Source: Sphingobium sp. TKS (GTDB lineage: Bacteria > Pseudomonadota > Alphaproteobacteria > Sphingomonadales > Sphingomonadaceae). Taken from it: 64,000 nucleotides of DNA. The translations under genes and the position numbers were made by a program. A model generated the notes under the pieces. The model ran no database searches and was not told the origin of the DNA. It saw only the letters and a program-made list of their open reading frames with translations. Location: contig NZ_CP005083.1 of NCBI RefSeq assembly GCF_001563265.1, positions 2,049,001 to 2,113,000 on the forward strand, read 5' to 3'. Below are positions 28,101 through 39,370 of this stretch, one piece after another. The number at the start of each line of letters is the position of its first letter. Position 1 is the first letter of the stretch.

Positions 28101-29920
28101 GCCTCATGTCGCTGCCGCGCCTGCCTGACGGCGATCCTGAGCTTCAGGCCGAGGCCGTCGCGCGCCATCGTGAACAGATCGCGGCTGAACTCTCCGGGTG
28201 AGACTCGCAGATAGCGATCGATCGGACCGAAGTGATAGAGACTCTCATGCTTGGCATTGATCAACACCGACGCCGGCGCATAGGCATCGGCAAGGATGCG
28301 ATGCGTGATATTCCCAAGATTTTCCAGCCGCCGCTCGGAGGCTCGATCGACATTTGGCCAGGTCACGCGGGTCCTTTCCAGAGTATCGATCGGGAATTGC
28401 AGCTGACTTGCCCGGCCCTGGCCGACTCTCCGGTAGAGGTGGTGAGCGTGCGATATTGGCTTGAAGAGATCCGAAGGATCGCCCGGCGTTTCGGATGCGC
28501 CGAGAAAAAGAACGCCGTCTTGCCGCAGTGAAAAATGAAACAACCCGATGATCTTGTCCTGCGCTTCGGGGCGCAAGTAGATCAAGAGATTCCGGCAGGA
28601 TATGAAATCAATTCGTGAAAAGGGTGCATCCTTCAAAATGTCGTGGGCCGTAAAAACAATCGTTTCCCGGAGGCGCGTCGAAGCGCGGTATCCGTCCGTC
28701 TCCTTGATGAAAAAATGTTCCAGGCGTTCCGGATCAATTTCCGATTTGATCGATGGGGAGTAAACGCCCTGCCGGGCTATTGAAATCATCTCCTCATCGA
28801 TGTCGGTGGCGAATATCTGGAGGTTTATATTCCGCCCGCGTCGTGCCATCTCCTCGAAGAAGAGGATCGCGATCGAGTAGGCTTCCTCTCCGGTGCTGCA
28901 AGCCGTCACCCATATCCTGAGCGGCACGTCGTCCCGGTGTTGGCGAACGAGATCCGGAATAACACTCGACGCGAGCGTCTCGAAGTCCTTGGTTCCCCGA
29001 AAGAACTGCGTGACGTGGATCAGCATATCTTTCGCCAGCAAGGCAATTTCGCTGGGATCGGCGCGAAGGAGCTTCAGATATTCATCGAGGGTCTCGCTTC
29101 CGCGTATCGCCATGCGCCGTTGGATGCGGCGCAACAGGCTCGCCTCCTTATAGGCGCCGAAATCGCGCGAGGTCTTTTGGTGCACCAGCGCCAGGATCTG
29201 CGCGAGAATGGTGTCGGGTCCCACGCCTGCGTCGGTTTCGCCGGGAGCGGTCGTCCGCGCATGCGCGCACTGCTGCAACAGCGCTTCGGCGATTTTGACG
29301 AGCGGAAGGACAAGATCGACGGCTCCCGTGCCGATCGCGTTGCGGGGCATGCCATCGAAAGCGGCTTCATCGGGATCCTGGGCGATGATGAGGCCGGCAT
29401 GCTCGTTGATGGCCTTCAACCCCAGGCTGCCGTCCGTTCCGGTGCCGGTCAGGATCACGGCAACCGTCCGTGCGCGATTTTCCTCTGCGAGCGACGTCAG
29501 GAATCTGTCGATGGGGAAGCGTGCGCCATGCTTTTCCCGCTCGATCGAAACCCGCAGCATGCCGTCCTTTACCGTCAGGTAGGCATGGCGCGGAATGACA
29601 TAGACATGGTCCGGTTCGAGGGCGGTGCGATCGGCCGCTTCGCTGACGATCATGCCTGTGTGCTGGGATAGAATCTCGGGCAGCGTGCTTTCATGCGTGG
29701 GATCGAGGTGCTGGATCAGGACGAATGCCATTCCGCACCGATCCGGCAGCATATCAAAAAGCTCCATGAAAGCCTCGACGCCGCCGGCGGAGGCTCCGAT
29801 CGCGACGATCGGGAAGGCGTCTCCCTCGATTCGATCCCGCTTGGCGGCCACCACGGGCGCGTTATCGGTACCTGCAGCTACGATTGCCGGTGGCTTTGCC
29901 GAAGAGCGCTTCCTCGTCAT
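25175..29920 (-). CDS. Giant CheB-CheR-PAS-PAS-kinase-REC-REC-HTH signalling protein
   Basis: One 1581-residue chain. CheB methylesterase domain (about 30-215, catalytic Ser in GASAGGVEAF near 43). CheR methyltransferase (about 240-507; TACSTGEEAYS, FISCRNLLIYL). A Glu-rich coiled coil (about 650-745). Two PAS domains (about 755-985). HisKA and HATPase (His in ASHDLRQPLQ near 1013; NLLSNAFKYT, DTGAGIP). Receiver 1 (Asp near 1299 in IADYSLPD). Receiver 2 (Asp near 1435 in LILDANMPG) and a LuxR/FixJ-type HTH (about 1515-1578; NKEIAASLRINQRTVESHRA). The receiver-2/HTH unit is FixJ-like. ATG 29920 is preferred over GTG 29959. No transmembrane segment is seen, so the input is cytoplasmic or redox/ligand-based. 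Confidence 0.92.
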   Translation of the reverse strand: MTRKRSSAKPPAIVAAGTDNAPVVAAKRDRIEGDAFPIVAIGASAGGVEAFMELFDMLPDRCGMAFVLIQHLDPTHESTLPEILSQHTGMIVSEAADRTALEPDHVYVIPRHAYLTVKDGMLRVSIEREKHGARFPIDRFLTSLAEENRARTVAVILTGTGTDGSLGLKAINEHAGLIIAQDPDEAAFDGMPRNAIGTGAVDLVLPLVKIAEALLQQCAHARTTAPGETDAGVGPDTILAQILALVHQKTSRDFGAYKEASLLRRIQRRMAIRGSETLDEYLKLLRADPSEIALLAKDMLIHVTQFFRGTKDFETLASSVIPDLVRQHRDDVPLRIWVTACSTGEEAYSIAILFFEEMARRGRNINLQIFATDIDEEMISIARQGVYSPSIKSEIDPERLEHFFIKETDGYRASTRLRETIVFTAHDILKDAPFSRIDFISCRNLLIYLRPEAQDKIIGLFHFSLRQDGVLFLGASETPGDPSDLFKPISHAHHLYRRVGQGRASQLQFPIDTLERTRVTWPNVDRASERRLENLGNITHRILADAYAPASVLINAKHESLYHFGPIDRYLRVSPGEFSRDLFTMARDGLGLKLRIAVRQARQRHEAVTATGAEIRRDGKTFFATATVRPLDVEGQELLLVSFFDEPGHKAKVRRSPRSLSDAARIAELENDVATTRQELEQTIRELEHANEELRANNEEAMSVNEEFHATSEELQTSKEELQSLNEELTTVNGQLQIALEKQRSTASDLQNILNSTDIATLFLDRDFNIRFFTPSAKTLFGIIDTDVGRPLANLALPRTDATLLDDAGLVLRDLSPVQREIKAENDAWYIRRILPIRTQDDQVAGIIITFSDVSQMKVVEEQIRDARNYAVSIIDTIREPLVVLDGSMGIVSANTSFYRYFAATAEDTLGRTLGQSGAGELGVPGLDRFIDEIRAGKIAQDHEIEIERKGRGRRVLMLRAREIENRPADERRVLVAIDDITERVEAEQALVDARKAAEEANFEKSRFLAAASHDLRQPLQTLRLLRGIIEQKVVDPETVQLMKRAGETLDGLNGLLDSMLDNNQLEAGTILPQVDAFPIHDLLDRLRSEFAVHAEAAGVAWRVIPSKRLVKSDQHLLERMLRNLLSNAFKYTRRGKILLGCRAHGDRLSIEVWDTGAGIPEGDLPTIFNEFHRTGGMATPDPNPGLGLGLSIVRRLGELLDHPIDVCSRVGKGSAFKIKVPIGTDRSADHRTMELRADGGMIPSRKGRILVIEDDAPVREMLGMFLSGVGHHVVLAADGQEALDAVYKVAEAPDLLIADYSLPDGADGFAAIDNIRKALNAKLPAIVLTGDISTVTLQAITRRGEFHLAKPVTGDRLAGMVARLLAASPQSPAAPERISASSDLRVFVVDDDRGIRDTLRELLEIKGYQVETYSDGESLLKADSPGMQGCLILDANMPGMGGLEVLEHLKGRDSRLSICMITGKGDIATAVTAMKAGAIDFIEKPVDPAQLIATINRAFERARIASEESESRASATQALASMTKRQRQVLDLILAGKVNKEIAASLRINQRTVESHRALIMKKMGATSVAELVRLVLTAH

Positions 29921-30105
29921 CCGGCCTGCCTCACATGCCTTTGCCAGGCGTGGGACCACAAGGCTTTATGCCGGCGCGCGCACGCCACTCGGTATTTTCC
30001 GAGTCTGTGCAAGCAACCCCGTTTGGGCGAACACTCATTCACCCAGAGCCTTTCAGATATCAGATTTCGAAAGTCCGAGCATTGCTGCTTGGAATGGAGG
30101 CGGCG

Positions 30106-30333
30106 ATGACTGAAGAATGGGTGATCAAACAGAACATTTCTCGATACCGGCGGCTTCTGGAGGCCGAAACCGATCACGATAAACAATTGACGCTTCGGAA
30201 CTTGCTTGCCGAGTCCCGCGAACGATTGGCCCGCGGCGATCGGAAGAGCGACTCGTCTATTGCGGCTAAAGGGCGCGGTTCCACTGAGACCAGCTTGAGT
30301 CCTAAACCTCCATCCAACCAACACACTGAGTGA
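30106..30333 (+). CDS. Small conserved-type protein of 75 residues
   Basis: It begins MTEEWVIKQNISRYRRLLE with GGAGG ideally placed upstream. The first 45 residues are a charged helical hairpin (ISRYRRLLEAETDHDKQLTLRNLLAESRERL), a pattern I associate with short alphaproteobacterial hypothetical proteins; the rest is a polar Ser/Pro-rich tail. Divergent from the giant kinase (185 bp between starts), so it may share its control. Function unknown. Confidence 0.6.
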   Translation: MTEEWVIKQNISRYRRLLEAETDHDKQLTLRNLLAESRERLARGDRKSDSSIAAKGRGSTETSLSPKPPSNQHTE

Positions 30334-30596
30334 CCCCGACATTTCCGACCGCCTTCGGGAGCCGTTTTGAATAGATCATGGAGCGATGACAAGCGATCTG
30401 TCGAACAGCCGGCGCTCGTCAGGGGCGATGTCGCCGGGGGAGATGCCGCCTAGCGAAGGGATTCCGTGCCGGTCGAGCCCGACAGTGGGCGGTCCTTATC
30501 CTCGCTCGGGCGGTTGCGAGGCGAACTCGGTGCGGATGCGGCCAAAAGCAAGATCAGGGCAATCGGCGAGGTCGGTGTGCGGCTTTCGAATCGTCC

Positions 30597-31451
30597 TCAA
30601 CGGAAACCCGCCGCGAGTTCCACCACTTCCTCTGTGATCGCGTCCTGACGGCCTTGGCGAAAGACAGCAGCGAGCACATCGCTCGTCTTTGCGATATTCT
30701 CGCTGACCGACATCATCGCGCGAAGACGCGCCTCGCTCTCGGCGGCGAACGCCAGCATGAGCGCTTCGCAAAGCTCGGCGAATACATATTCCTCGGCCAG
30801 CATCGCCACCAACCGATCCGCGGGCATCGTCACAAGCGGCGGAATCGCGCGCGGATGCGAGGAAAAGCGGGCATAGTCGAACGGAATCAGCGTCTTCGCG
30901 CGGAAAGGCTGTAACGCGGAGGCGCCATCGGGCGAGGCATGGAGCAGCGTCACGCTGCCGACTCCACCGTGTGCCAGCAGCGCATAGAGAGTCTGGGCAA
31001 TATGGTTGGCCGTGTCGGCGACCTCGCGGACGTGCAGCGGCATGGTGGTCGTCCAGGCGGGTTTGAGGCCCTGCGCTTCCGCCAGCATCCGTCCGCGGCT
31101 GCCGGCGAGCATCAGCGTCGCGGGAGGTCCGTCGGCGGACTGCCGCAAATGGGCAAGCGCGGCCTGGATCGCGCGGTCGCTGTAGGCGCCGGCGAAGCCC
31201 TGCTCGCCCGCCAGGAGAATCAATATATCGCCTTCCGCCTTGCCGTTCCGCGGCGCGGCGCTGCCGTGCGCGAGCGCAAGCGCTTCGCCGATGGCGCTGC
31301 CCATCGTCGCGGCATAGGCGCGTATCGCCTCCAGCCGGCTTTCCGCCTCACGCTGCCGGGCAGCGGCAATTCCGCGCATCGCCGTCGCGACGGCTCCGAG
31401 CTGGCGAACGGTCTCCATGCGCCGTGTGATTGCGGCCAGGCGGTCCATCAT
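30597..31451 (-). CDS. atpG: N-ATPase gamma subunit
   Basis: Central stalk subunit of the N-type rotary ATPase, 284 residues. The N-terminal coiled-coil strand ([29 protein letters not shown]) replaces the usual gamma start, and the C-terminal helix [15 protein letters not shown]...[22 protein letters not shown] matches the rotor coiled coil. It is more divergent than housekeeping gamma, as usual for N-ATPases. Its ATG overlaps the atpA stop (ATGA). Last gene of the atpDCQRBEFAG operon. Confidence 0.88.
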   Translation of the reverse strand: MMDRLAAITRRMETVRQLGAVATAMRGIAAARQREAESRLEAIRAYAATMGSAIGEALALAHGSAAPRNGKAEGDILILLAGEQGFAGAYSDRAIQAALAHLRQSADGPPATLMLAGSRGRMLAEAQGLKPAWTTTMPLHVREVADTANHIAQTLYALLAHGGVGSVTLLHASPDGASALQPFRAKTLIPFDYARFSSHPRAIPPLVTMPADRLVAMLAEEYVFAELCEALMLAFAAESEARLRAMMSVSENIAKTSDVLAAVFRQGRQDAITEEVVELAAGFR

Positions 31452-32959
31452 GGCCGGATCGTCTCGGCGATCAGATCGCGGAGCACGGCAAGGAGGGCTG
31501 CGTGAGCGGCATCGTCCAGTTCACCGCGCTGGATGAGCTTTGCGACCACATCGCCCGCATCGGCATCCAGCCGCGCGGACAGCCTATCACGGATCGCGTC
31601 AATGTCGGCCACCGGCACGGGGTCGAGCAGCCCTGCGGCGAGCCCGGCCAGGAGCGCCACCATGTCGGCCGTTTTGAGCGCTCTCAGACGCGGCTGGGCG
31701 AGCAGCGCGCGGATGCGCTCGCCGCGCAGGATGCGCCCCTTCAGCCGCTCGTCGGACAGGCCGCCGAAGCGGGTGAACATCTCCAGCTCCTGGAACTGGG
31801 CATAGTCGAGCCGGATACGTCCCGACGCCTTGCGTAGCGCCGGATTCTGCGCCTTGCCGCCGACGCGGCTGACACTGAGCCCGACATCCACCGCCGGGCG
31901 CTGGCCGGCCGCGAACAGGTGACGGTCCAGAACGATCTGTCCATCGGTGATCGAGATCAGGTTCGTCGGGATATAGCCGGAGAGGTTGCCCGCATCTGTC
32001 TCGGCGATCGGAAGTGCGGTCAGCGTACCGCCGCCCAAGGCGGGGGACAGCCGTGCGGCGCGTTCGAGCAGGCGGGCGTGGAGATAGAAGATATCCCCCG
32101 GATAGGCCTCGCGACCCGGCGGCTCGCGGGTGAGCAGCGAAAGCTCACGGTGGGTGGCCGCGTGCTTGGTGAGGTCGTCGAGCACGATCAGCACATGCTG
32201 GCCCTTGTCGCGGAAATATTCGCCCATGGCGAAACCAGCGAAGGGGGCAATCCATTGCATGCCCGCGGTCGAAGAAGCCGAAGCGATGAGAAAGATCGTG
32301 CGCTCGGGAGCGCCGTGCGCCCGTATGTCCTCGATCACGCGCTCGACCGCCATGCTCCGCTGGCCGATCGCCACATAGACGCAGATCATGTCGGCGCGGC
32401 GCTGGTTGACCATCGCGTCGACCGCGATGGATGTTTTCCCGGTGGCGCGGTCGCCGATGATGAGTTCGCGCTGGCCGCGGCCGATGGGAAACAGAGTGTC
32501 GACCACGACCAAGCCGGTCTCGACCGGCTCGCTGACGAGGTCGCGCTCGATGATGCGCGGTGCGTCGCGCTCGATCGGATGCATCGCCTCGGCCGTGATC
32601 GCCGGCCCGTCATCGAGCGGACGGCCGAGCGGGTCCACGATCCGCCCTAGCAGCGCTTCTCCGACCGGCACGCGGACAACCTCGCCGGTGCCCGCGACGC
32701 GCGAGCCCGCTTCGATTTTCTGACCCTCGTCGAGCAGCACCACGTTCACGCCGTCGGTTTCCAGGCTGAGCGCGAAACCATAGCGGTCCCCTTCGAAGCG
32801 CAGCAATTCGTCGAGCCGGGCCTCGGGCAGCCCCGAGACGTAGGCGATATTGTCGCCCGTGCGCTCGACACGGCCGAGCGACATCGCCTCGGGACCGATC
32901 GCCGCCCCGGCGATGCGGCCGCGCTCACGCTCGAGCCAGGCATTCTCGTCAATCGCCAT
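31448..32959 (-). CDS. atpA: N-ATPase alpha subunit
   Basis: Non-catalytic nucleotide-binding subunit, 503 residues. Walker [10 protein letters not shown] (about 170-178), the alpha-type Gln GQRSM after strand 4 and the AtpA signature region [36 protein letters not shown]. The start at ATG 32959 overlaps the end of atpF by 11 bases. The C-terminal helical domain is complete. Confidence 0.93.
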   Translation of the reverse strand: MAIDENAWLERERGRIAGAAIGPEAMSLGRVERTGDNIAYVSGLPEARLDELLRFEGDRYGFALSLETDGVNVVLLDEGQKIEAGSRVAGTGEVVRVPVGEALLGRIVDPLGRPLDDGPAITAEAMHPIERDAPRIIERDLVSEPVETGLVVVDTLFPIGRGQRELIIGDRATGKTSIAVDAMVNQRRADMICVYVAIGQRSMAVERVIEDIRAHGAPERTIFLIASASSTAGMQWIAPFAGFAMGEYFRDKGQHVLIVLDDLTKHAATHRELSLLTREPPGREAYPGDIFYLHARLLERAARLSPALGGGTLTALPIAETDAGNLSGYIPTNLISITDGQIVLDRHLFAAGQRPAVDVGLSVSRVGGKAQNPALRKASGRIRLDYAQFQELEMFTRFGGLSDERLKGRILRGERIRALLAQPRLRALKTADMVALLAGLAAGLLDPVPVADIDAIRDRLSARLDADAGDVVAKLIQRGELDDAAHAALLAVLRDLIAETIRP

Positions 32960-33680
32960 CGCGACCGAGCTCCGCCGTGATGTGGTCAAGGTCGGCGCGC
33001 AGGCTGTTGCGTACGACGGCGTGCGCGCCTTCCAGCTCGATCCCGGCGATGAGCGCGGCGTCGACCACGATCTCCGGCTCGGCCGGCGCGCCAAGCTTTT
33101 CCGCCAGCAGGACGCGAAGTGCGCGGATATCGGTTTCATCCGGCGGCGCGGCGACGCGGGCGCATGGCTGCTCGGCAAGGCCGGCCTTTGCTTGCGGCGA
33201 AAGCGCATCGATGGCCTTGCCCAGCGAGGGCAGGAACGGGGCGATCCGCAACGCTTCCGGCAGATGCGCAAGCACGCGGCCAGCGATGATAATGGCAAGT
33301 TGGGAGGCGCGGGACTGGGCTCGACGCTCCACGTCGGTGCGCATCCTTTCGATCTCTGCGACGGCGGCGGCACGTAGCCTGGCGGCCTCGTCATGGGCCG
33401 CCGTGACGAGGCGTTCGCGCTCTCCGGCAGCGGCGTCAGTCGCCGCCTTGAGCTGCGCGGCGCGGCTGGCGGCCATCTCGGCTTCCGCCGCCGCCGCCGC
33501 GTCGCGATCCTGCTCTGCCGATGCTCTCAGGGCTTCGGCCTCGGCGCCAATCCGCTCGGCGGCGGCTTGGCGCTCCGCAATCATCGCGGCGACCGGCTTG
33601 AACAGGAAACGGGACAGCAGCCAGATCAGGACGATCGCGTTGATCGCCTGCAGCCCCAGCGTCCACCAGTCGATCCGCAC
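32949..33680 (-). CDS. atpF: N-ATPase b subunit with long C-terminal extension
   Basis: A 243-residue protein: one N-terminal transmembrane helix (about 5-25, [23 protein letters not shown]), a long Ala/Glu/Arg coiled coil (about 30-135) and a C-terminal globular part (about 140-243). Ordinary b subunits have about 160 residues. No separate delta gene is present in the operon, so the extra domain probably does the job of delta, as described for N-ATPases. It ends overlapping atpA. Confidence 0.88.
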   Translation of the reverse strand: MRIDWWTLGLQAINAIVLIWLLSRFLFKPVAAMIAERQAAAERIGAEAEALRASAEQDRDAAAAAEAEMAASRAAQLKAATDAAAGERERLVTAAHDEAARLRAAAVAEIERMRTDVERRAQSRASQLAIIIAGRVLAHLPEALRIAPFLPSLGKAIDALSPQAKAGLAEQPCARVAAPPDETDIRALRVLLAEKLGAPAEPEIVVDAALIAGIELEGAHAVVRNSLRADLDHITAELGRDGD

Positions 33681-33689
33681 CGCCTGCGC

Positions 33690-33938
33690 TCAGCCGGCGA
33701 AAGGGTTTGCGAACAGCAGCAGCAGCGCCACGACGAGGCAGTAGATCGCCATCGTCTCGATCATCGCAAGGCCGACGAACAGCGTGCGCGACAGCGTGCC
33801 CGCCATTTCGGGTTGGCGCGCGATCGCGTCCATCGCCGCGGCGACGGCGCGTCCTTCGGCGAGCGCCGGCCCGATCGCACCGAAGGAGACGGCGAGTGCC
33901 GCGGCAAATATACTGGCGATGTGTGCCCAGTTGGTCAT
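33690..33938 (-). CDS. atpE: N-ATPase c subunit (rotor ring)
   Basis: An 82-residue two-helix proteolipid. The polar loop is ARQPE (40-44). The ion-binding carboxylate is Glu61 in AMIETMAIY, followed by Thr62 and Tyr66 as in Na+-type sites. The position that is Gln in Na+-translocating c subunits (GxGPxxxQG) is Glu28 here ([10 protein letters not shown]), so each monomer carries two carboxylates in the site. This favours proton or uncertain coupling rather than a classic Na+ site. The ATG overlaps the atpB stop. Confidence 0.92.
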   Translation of the reverse strand: MTNWAHIASIFAAALAVSFGAIGPALAEGRAVAAAMDAIARQPEMAGTLSRTLFVGLAMIETMAIYCLVVALLLLFANPFAG

Positions 33939-34624
33939 GGCGTCGTTTCCGTAGCTGCTTGAGGGGAGGGCGCGATGGCGGCGCCGATGAACACCATGGT
34001 CAGCACCGCAAAGATATAGGCCTGGATGGCGCCGGTCAGCAGATCGAGCGCCATCAGCGGGATGGGCACCAACAAACCCGCGAGGCTCAACAGGATGCCG
34101 ATGATGAACACGCCGCTCATCACATTGCCGAACAGGCGCACGATCATCGAGAAGGTGCGCGTGATCTGTTCCAACAGCGTGAGCGGCGCCATGAACCAGC
34201 TCGGCTCGGCGAAGCTCTTGAGGTAACCGAGCGCTCCGCGCGTGCGCACGCCGTGGAAGATCATCGCTGCGAATACGATGCCGGCAAGCGCCGCGTCGGT
34301 TTCAAGATGGGCCGTGGGCGGCTCGACGCCAGGGAGGAGCGACGACCAGTTGGCCGTCAGGATGAACAGGAAGATGGCGCCCACGAGCCCGCGATAAGGC
34401 GCGGGATCGGCCTGCATCGTATCGCGGATCTGGCTGTCGATCGTCGCGACGGTCAGCTCGAGGGCGGCCTGCGTCTTGCCCGGAACGATCCGCAGCCGCC
34501 GAGTGAAGAGCGCCGATCCGCCCACGAGAAGCAGCATGATCGCCCAGGTGACGAGCACGGGCGCGGTGATCGCCACCGGACCCAGGTGAAAAAGCGGATG
34601 GAGGGTGAGCGGCGATTCTCTCAT
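33935..34624 (-). CDS. atpB: N-ATPase a subunit
   Basis: Membrane stator channel, 229 residues, with five to six hydrophobic helices. The essential Arg is in [13 protein letters not shown] (about residues 165-177), facing the c ring. The overall length and the sequence [20 protein letters not shown] at the C-terminus are typical of AtpB. Overlaps both neighbours by 4 bases. Confidence 0.92.
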   Translation of the reverse strand: MRESPLTLHPLFHLGPVAITAPVLVTWAIMLLLVGGSALFTRRLRIVPGKTQAALELTVATIDSQIRDTMQADPAPYRGLVGAIFLFILTANWSSLLPGVEPPTAHLETDAALAGIVFAAMIFHGVRTRGALGYLKSFAEPSWFMAPLTLLEQITRTFSMIVRLFGNVMSGVFIIGILLSLAGLLVPIPLMALDLLTGAIQAYIFAVLTMVFIGAAIAPSPQAATETTP

Positions 34625-34899
34625 AGTCCACCGCTCTTTCTCGCCTGGCGTCGCATCATCAGCGCACGCACGGCCACGAGCGCGACGGCGGCCGAGATCA
34701 GGTCCACAGCCCCGAGCCTGGCGAGCAGGACCAGCACCAATGCGAGCAGCGCAAACCGTAGCGCCTGCAACCCGGCTGCCGCACCCACACGCCCCTCGGT
34801 GATCCAGCGCACGCTTGGCGACAGGGTATGGAGATGCGCAAAGCCGATCATGACACCGGCCATTGCGCCGAACGCGGCGTGCTGGATGGTGGCGATCAT
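34621..34899 (-). CDS. atpR: N-ATPase accessory membrane protein AtpR
   Basis: A short protein (92 residues from ATG 34899) with three hydrophobic helices, including GAMAGVMIGFAHLHTL and FALLALVLVLLARLGAVDLISAAVALVAVRALM. AtpR is diagnostic of N-ATPase operons and is absent from housekeeping F-ATPases; it is thought to help c-ring assembly. ATG 34899 is chosen because it overlaps the atpQ stop; ATG 34914 would add 5 residues. Confidence 0.82.
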   Translation of the reverse strand: MIATIQHAAFGAMAGVMIGFAHLHTLSPSVRWITEGRVGAAAGLQALRFALLALVLVLLARLGAVDLISAAVALVAVRALMMRRQARKSGGL

Positions 34900-35170
34900 G
34901 GCCGCCGCATCCATCGCCACGCCATCCAGAAGCCGAGTGCCGCGCCCAGCATCAGCAGAGCGGCGGTGATCTCGATGCCAGTATGCAAGCGCTTGTCGAG
35001 TAGACGACCGACCAGCGCGCCGCCGAGCGCCGGCAGCACGATCATCCAGCCGAGCACACCGATCTGTCCGAGCCGCGCCGCGAGCGAAGGTTCGGGATGA
35101 CGAGCCGCCTGTTCGGCGCGGCGGCGGGCTTCGCGCGCCGCCGCGGCCAGCGGGTCCGGTCGCTCGCGGT

Positions 35171-35174
<4 letters not shown>
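34896..35174 (-). CDS. atpQ: N-ATPase AtpQ (AtpI-like)
   Basis: A 92-residue protein with a charged N-terminus (RPDPLAAAAREARRRAEQAARHPEPSLAARLGQIG) and two helices (about 38-58 and 69-86). AtpQ is the N-ATPase counterpart of AtpI, an assembly or Mg2+-related factor. ATGA overlaps with atpC before it and atpR after it. Confidence 0.85.
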
Positions 35175-37399
<2,225 letters not shown>

Positions 37400-38104
37400 T
37401 TAGAAGCGAACTTTCATTGCCCCTACAAGGCTCCCGGCAGCGTTCCTTCCGGCATATCGTTGATAGTCGGAGTCGACATAGCTCAATGAAGCTTCCAGCT
37501 TTCCCTTCGTATATCGCAAGCCAACACTCCAATCTTGCTTGTCGTCATACATACCCTCTTCCCAGCCATAGTGTAGGCGGAGAACGAGCCGGTTAGGCGC
37601 GAGCGGAAGAGTGACCGTTTCCGACAAGTAGACATTTGTGCGGGGAGCGTTCCCTTGGCGAGGCGCGAGAGCAATAAGCGTATCAAAGGTAGCTGCGCCA
37701 ACCATCCTCGTAAGCGATGCTTCTATGTCGTAGGTGTTGACACTATCGCCGCCTGGATAAACAAAGCCATAGGCTAGGATAGTGATTTGCGTTTCTCCGA
37801 TGGAACTGCGGAATCCGCTATAAAAATCGAGTTCGATATTGGAACCATGATAGTCGGCTATCGACGACGCCCAAACGCCCACCACAAGTCCGTCGCCGCT
37901 CGCCATTTCGACGTTCGCCTGTATCGCTGGCCCGCGCTCTGATGCGCTGATCCCACGAAACCTGTAGTCCGAAACTATAGCCAATTCTGTGACGATGGAT
38001 GGGCTATCCCGTGCAAGTGCGGGGTCGCACGCTGACGCGCACGCAGGCAAGAACAGTAAGATACGAAGCCCCCATATGACCTGACGGGCCGGTGGCTTCG
38101 CCAC
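37400..38104 (-). CDS. TorF-family putative porin
   Basis: A 234-residue outer-membrane beta-barrel protein. A signal peptide (about 1-31, LRILLFLPACASACDPALA) is followed by TELAIVSDYRFRGISASERGPAIQ, the start motif of the TorF/TIGR02001 porins, then alternating amphipathic strands, ending in Phe (MKVRF), the usual barrel-assembly signal. The start codon is GTG at 38104. Only 3 bp separate it from the ancestral stop (38110-38108) of the split methyltransferase, so it was the last gene of that operon. The insertions now cut it off from the operon promoter. Confidence 0.82.
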   Translation of the reverse strand: MAKPPARQVIWGLRILLFLPACASACDPALARDSPSIVTELAIVSDYRFRGISASERGPAIQANVEMASGDGLVVGVWASSIADYHGSNIELDFYSGFRSSIGETQITILAYGFVYPGGDSVNTYDIEASLTRMVGAATFDTLIALAPRQGNAPRTNVYLSETVTLPLAPNRLVLRLHYGWEEGMYDDKQDWSVGLRYTKGKLEASLSYVDSDYQRYAGRNAAGSLVGAMKVRF

Positions 38105-38107
38105 GGC

Positions 38108-38132
38108 TCAAGGCCAAGCATAAAGCGATACG
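38108..38132 (-). pseudogene. Methyltransferase gene, third fragment (C-terminal tail)
   Basis: The last coding bases of the split methyltransferase. When the IS3 element and one ACG duplication are removed, the frame continues from VVVEIV into SLYAWP and the stop TGA at 38110-38108. This places the ancestral stop 3 bp before the porin GTG. Confidence 0.8.
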
Positions 38133-38192
38133 TGAGCTGCTGCCGGTTCCGTGGACACCGAGATAAGGTGTTTTTGGGACCGGAGGGTGTGG

Positions 38193-38483
38193 ATGCAACG
38201 ACGGAAGTTCAGCCGGGAGTTCAAGCTCGAGGCGGTGAAGCTGGTGCGGGAGCGCGGGGTGTCGGTGGCGCAGGCGGCGCGCGATCTGGACGTCCACGAG
38301 AACGTGCTGCGTAAATGGGTTCGCGACCATCAAGCCGATCCGGGATCGGCATTTCCCGGGCACGGCGTGATGAAGCCCGAGCAGCAGGAGATTGAGCGGC
38401 TGCGCCGCGAGTTGGCCCGGATGAAGGCGGAGCGCGACATCCTAAAAAAAGCGGCGGCCTACTTCGCGAAGGACTCGATATGA
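38193..38483 (+). CDS. IS3-family transposase OrfA
   Basis: A 96-residue protein with an N-terminal helix-turn-helix (RKFSREFKLEAVKLVRERG then VAQAARDLDVHENVLRKWV) and a C-terminal leucine zipper (EIERLRRELARMKAERDILKKA). It binds the IS ends and is the N-terminal part of the OrfAB transposase made by frameshifting. GGAGG precedes the ATG at 38193. Confidence 0.93.
   Translation: MQRRKFSREFKLEAVKLVRERGVSVAQAARDLDVHENVLRKWVRDHQADPGSAFPGHGVMKPEQQEIERLRRELARMKAERDILKKAAAYFAKDSI
38444..38450 (+). promoter_or_regulatory. Programmed -1 frameshift site
   Basis: A run of seven A (codons CTA AAA AAA GCG in orfA). orfB is in the -1 frame, so slippage here would fuse OrfA and OrfB, the usual IS3 mechanism. 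Confidence 0.7.
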
Positions 38484-39340
38484 GGTTCGCCTTCGTCGCG
38501 AAGCACCGAGGGATCTGGCCAGTGTCTTGGATCTGCGAAGCGCTCGGTGTTTCGCGCAGCGGCTTTCACGCCTGGTTGGTCCGAGCGCCCAGCGCCCGTG
38601 CCCGCAGCGATGAAGAGTTCGGCGCCAAGGTCCGCGCCAGCTTCATCTCCAGCTATCGGACGTACGGTGCGCGCCGGATCTGGCACGACCTTCTGGCCGA
38701 AGGCCTTTCATGCGGCCTGCATCGCATCGAGCGGCTGATGCGTGTTCACGGCCTGAAGGCTCGTCCCCGGCGCCGCGGGCTGCCGAAGGATGACGGCCTG
38801 CGGTCCGTGATCGCCGACAACCTGCTCGATCGCCAGTTCACGGCCGAGGCGCCCAACCAGAAGTGGATCGCCGACTTCACCTACATCTGGACCGCCGAGG
38901 GATGGCTGTACGTCGCCGTCGTTATCGACCTGTTCTCCAGGCGCGTGGTCGGCTGGTCGATGAGCGACACCATGACCGCCCAGCTCGTGACCGACGCGTT
39001 GATGATGGCGATCTGGCGCCGCGCAAAGCCCGACGCCCTGCTGCACCACTCGGATCAGGGCAGCCAATATACGAGCGAGAAGTTCCAGCGGCTGATGGCC
39101 GACAATGGCGTGGCCTGTTCCATGAGCCGGTCGGGCAACGTCTGGGACAACGCGGCGATGGAGAGCTTCTTCTCCTCGCTGAAGACCGAGCGGATCGGGC
39201 GTAAAACCTACCGCACGCGCAATCACGCGAAGGCAGACGTGTTCGATTACATCGAGCGCTTCTACAATCCGACGCGCCGGCACTCGACCCTGGGCTATCT
39301 CAGCCCCATGGACTTCGAGCGGCAAGCGCAGCTAGCTTAA
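38480..39340 (+). CDS. IS3-family transposase OrfB (DDE integrase core)
   Basis: A 286-residue rve-type integrase: WIADFTYIWT (first Asp), HHSDQGSQYTS (second Asp) and SRSGNVWDNAAMESFFSSLKTE (Glu). The ATG overlaps the orfA stop (ATGA), so it can be made alone or as OrfAB. All three catalytic acids are present, so the element may be active. Confidence 0.95.
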   Translation: MRFAFVAKHRGIWPVSWICEALGVSRSGFHAWLVRAPSARARSDEEFGAKVRASFISSYRTYGARRIWHDLLAEGLSCGLHRIERLMRVHGLKARPRRRGLPKDDGLRSVIADNLLDRQFTAEAPNQKWIADFTYIWTAEGWLYVAVVIDLFSRRVVGWSMSDTMTAQLVTDALMMAIWRRAKPDALLHHSDQGSQYTSEKFQRLMADNGVACSMSRSGNVWDNAAMESFFSSLKTERIGRKTYRTRNHAKADVFDYIERFYNPTRRHSTLGYLSPMDFERQAQLA

Positions 39341-39370
39341 CCTCGCGTCCATCGAACCGGCAGCAGCTCA

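Larger units (their letters stand above)
38133..39370 (+). mobile_element. IS3-family insertion sequence, 1238 bp, complete
   Basis: Terminal inverted repeats begin TGAGCTGCTGCCGGTTC (left, 38133-38156; right, 39347-39370), with two mismatches over 24 bp. A 3-bp direct repeat ACG flanks it (38130-38132 and 39371-39373), as expected for this family. It carries orfA and orfB in the -1 frame relation with a slippery A7. It is intact and recent-looking. It interrupts the penultimate codons of the methyltransferase gene. Confidence 0.95.

Noticed and set aside
30386..30637. Short plus-strand frames after the 75-residue gene
   Set aside because: Arg/Pro/Ser-rich, no start signal, run into atpG antisense; the 30334-30596 stretch is regarded as non-coding.
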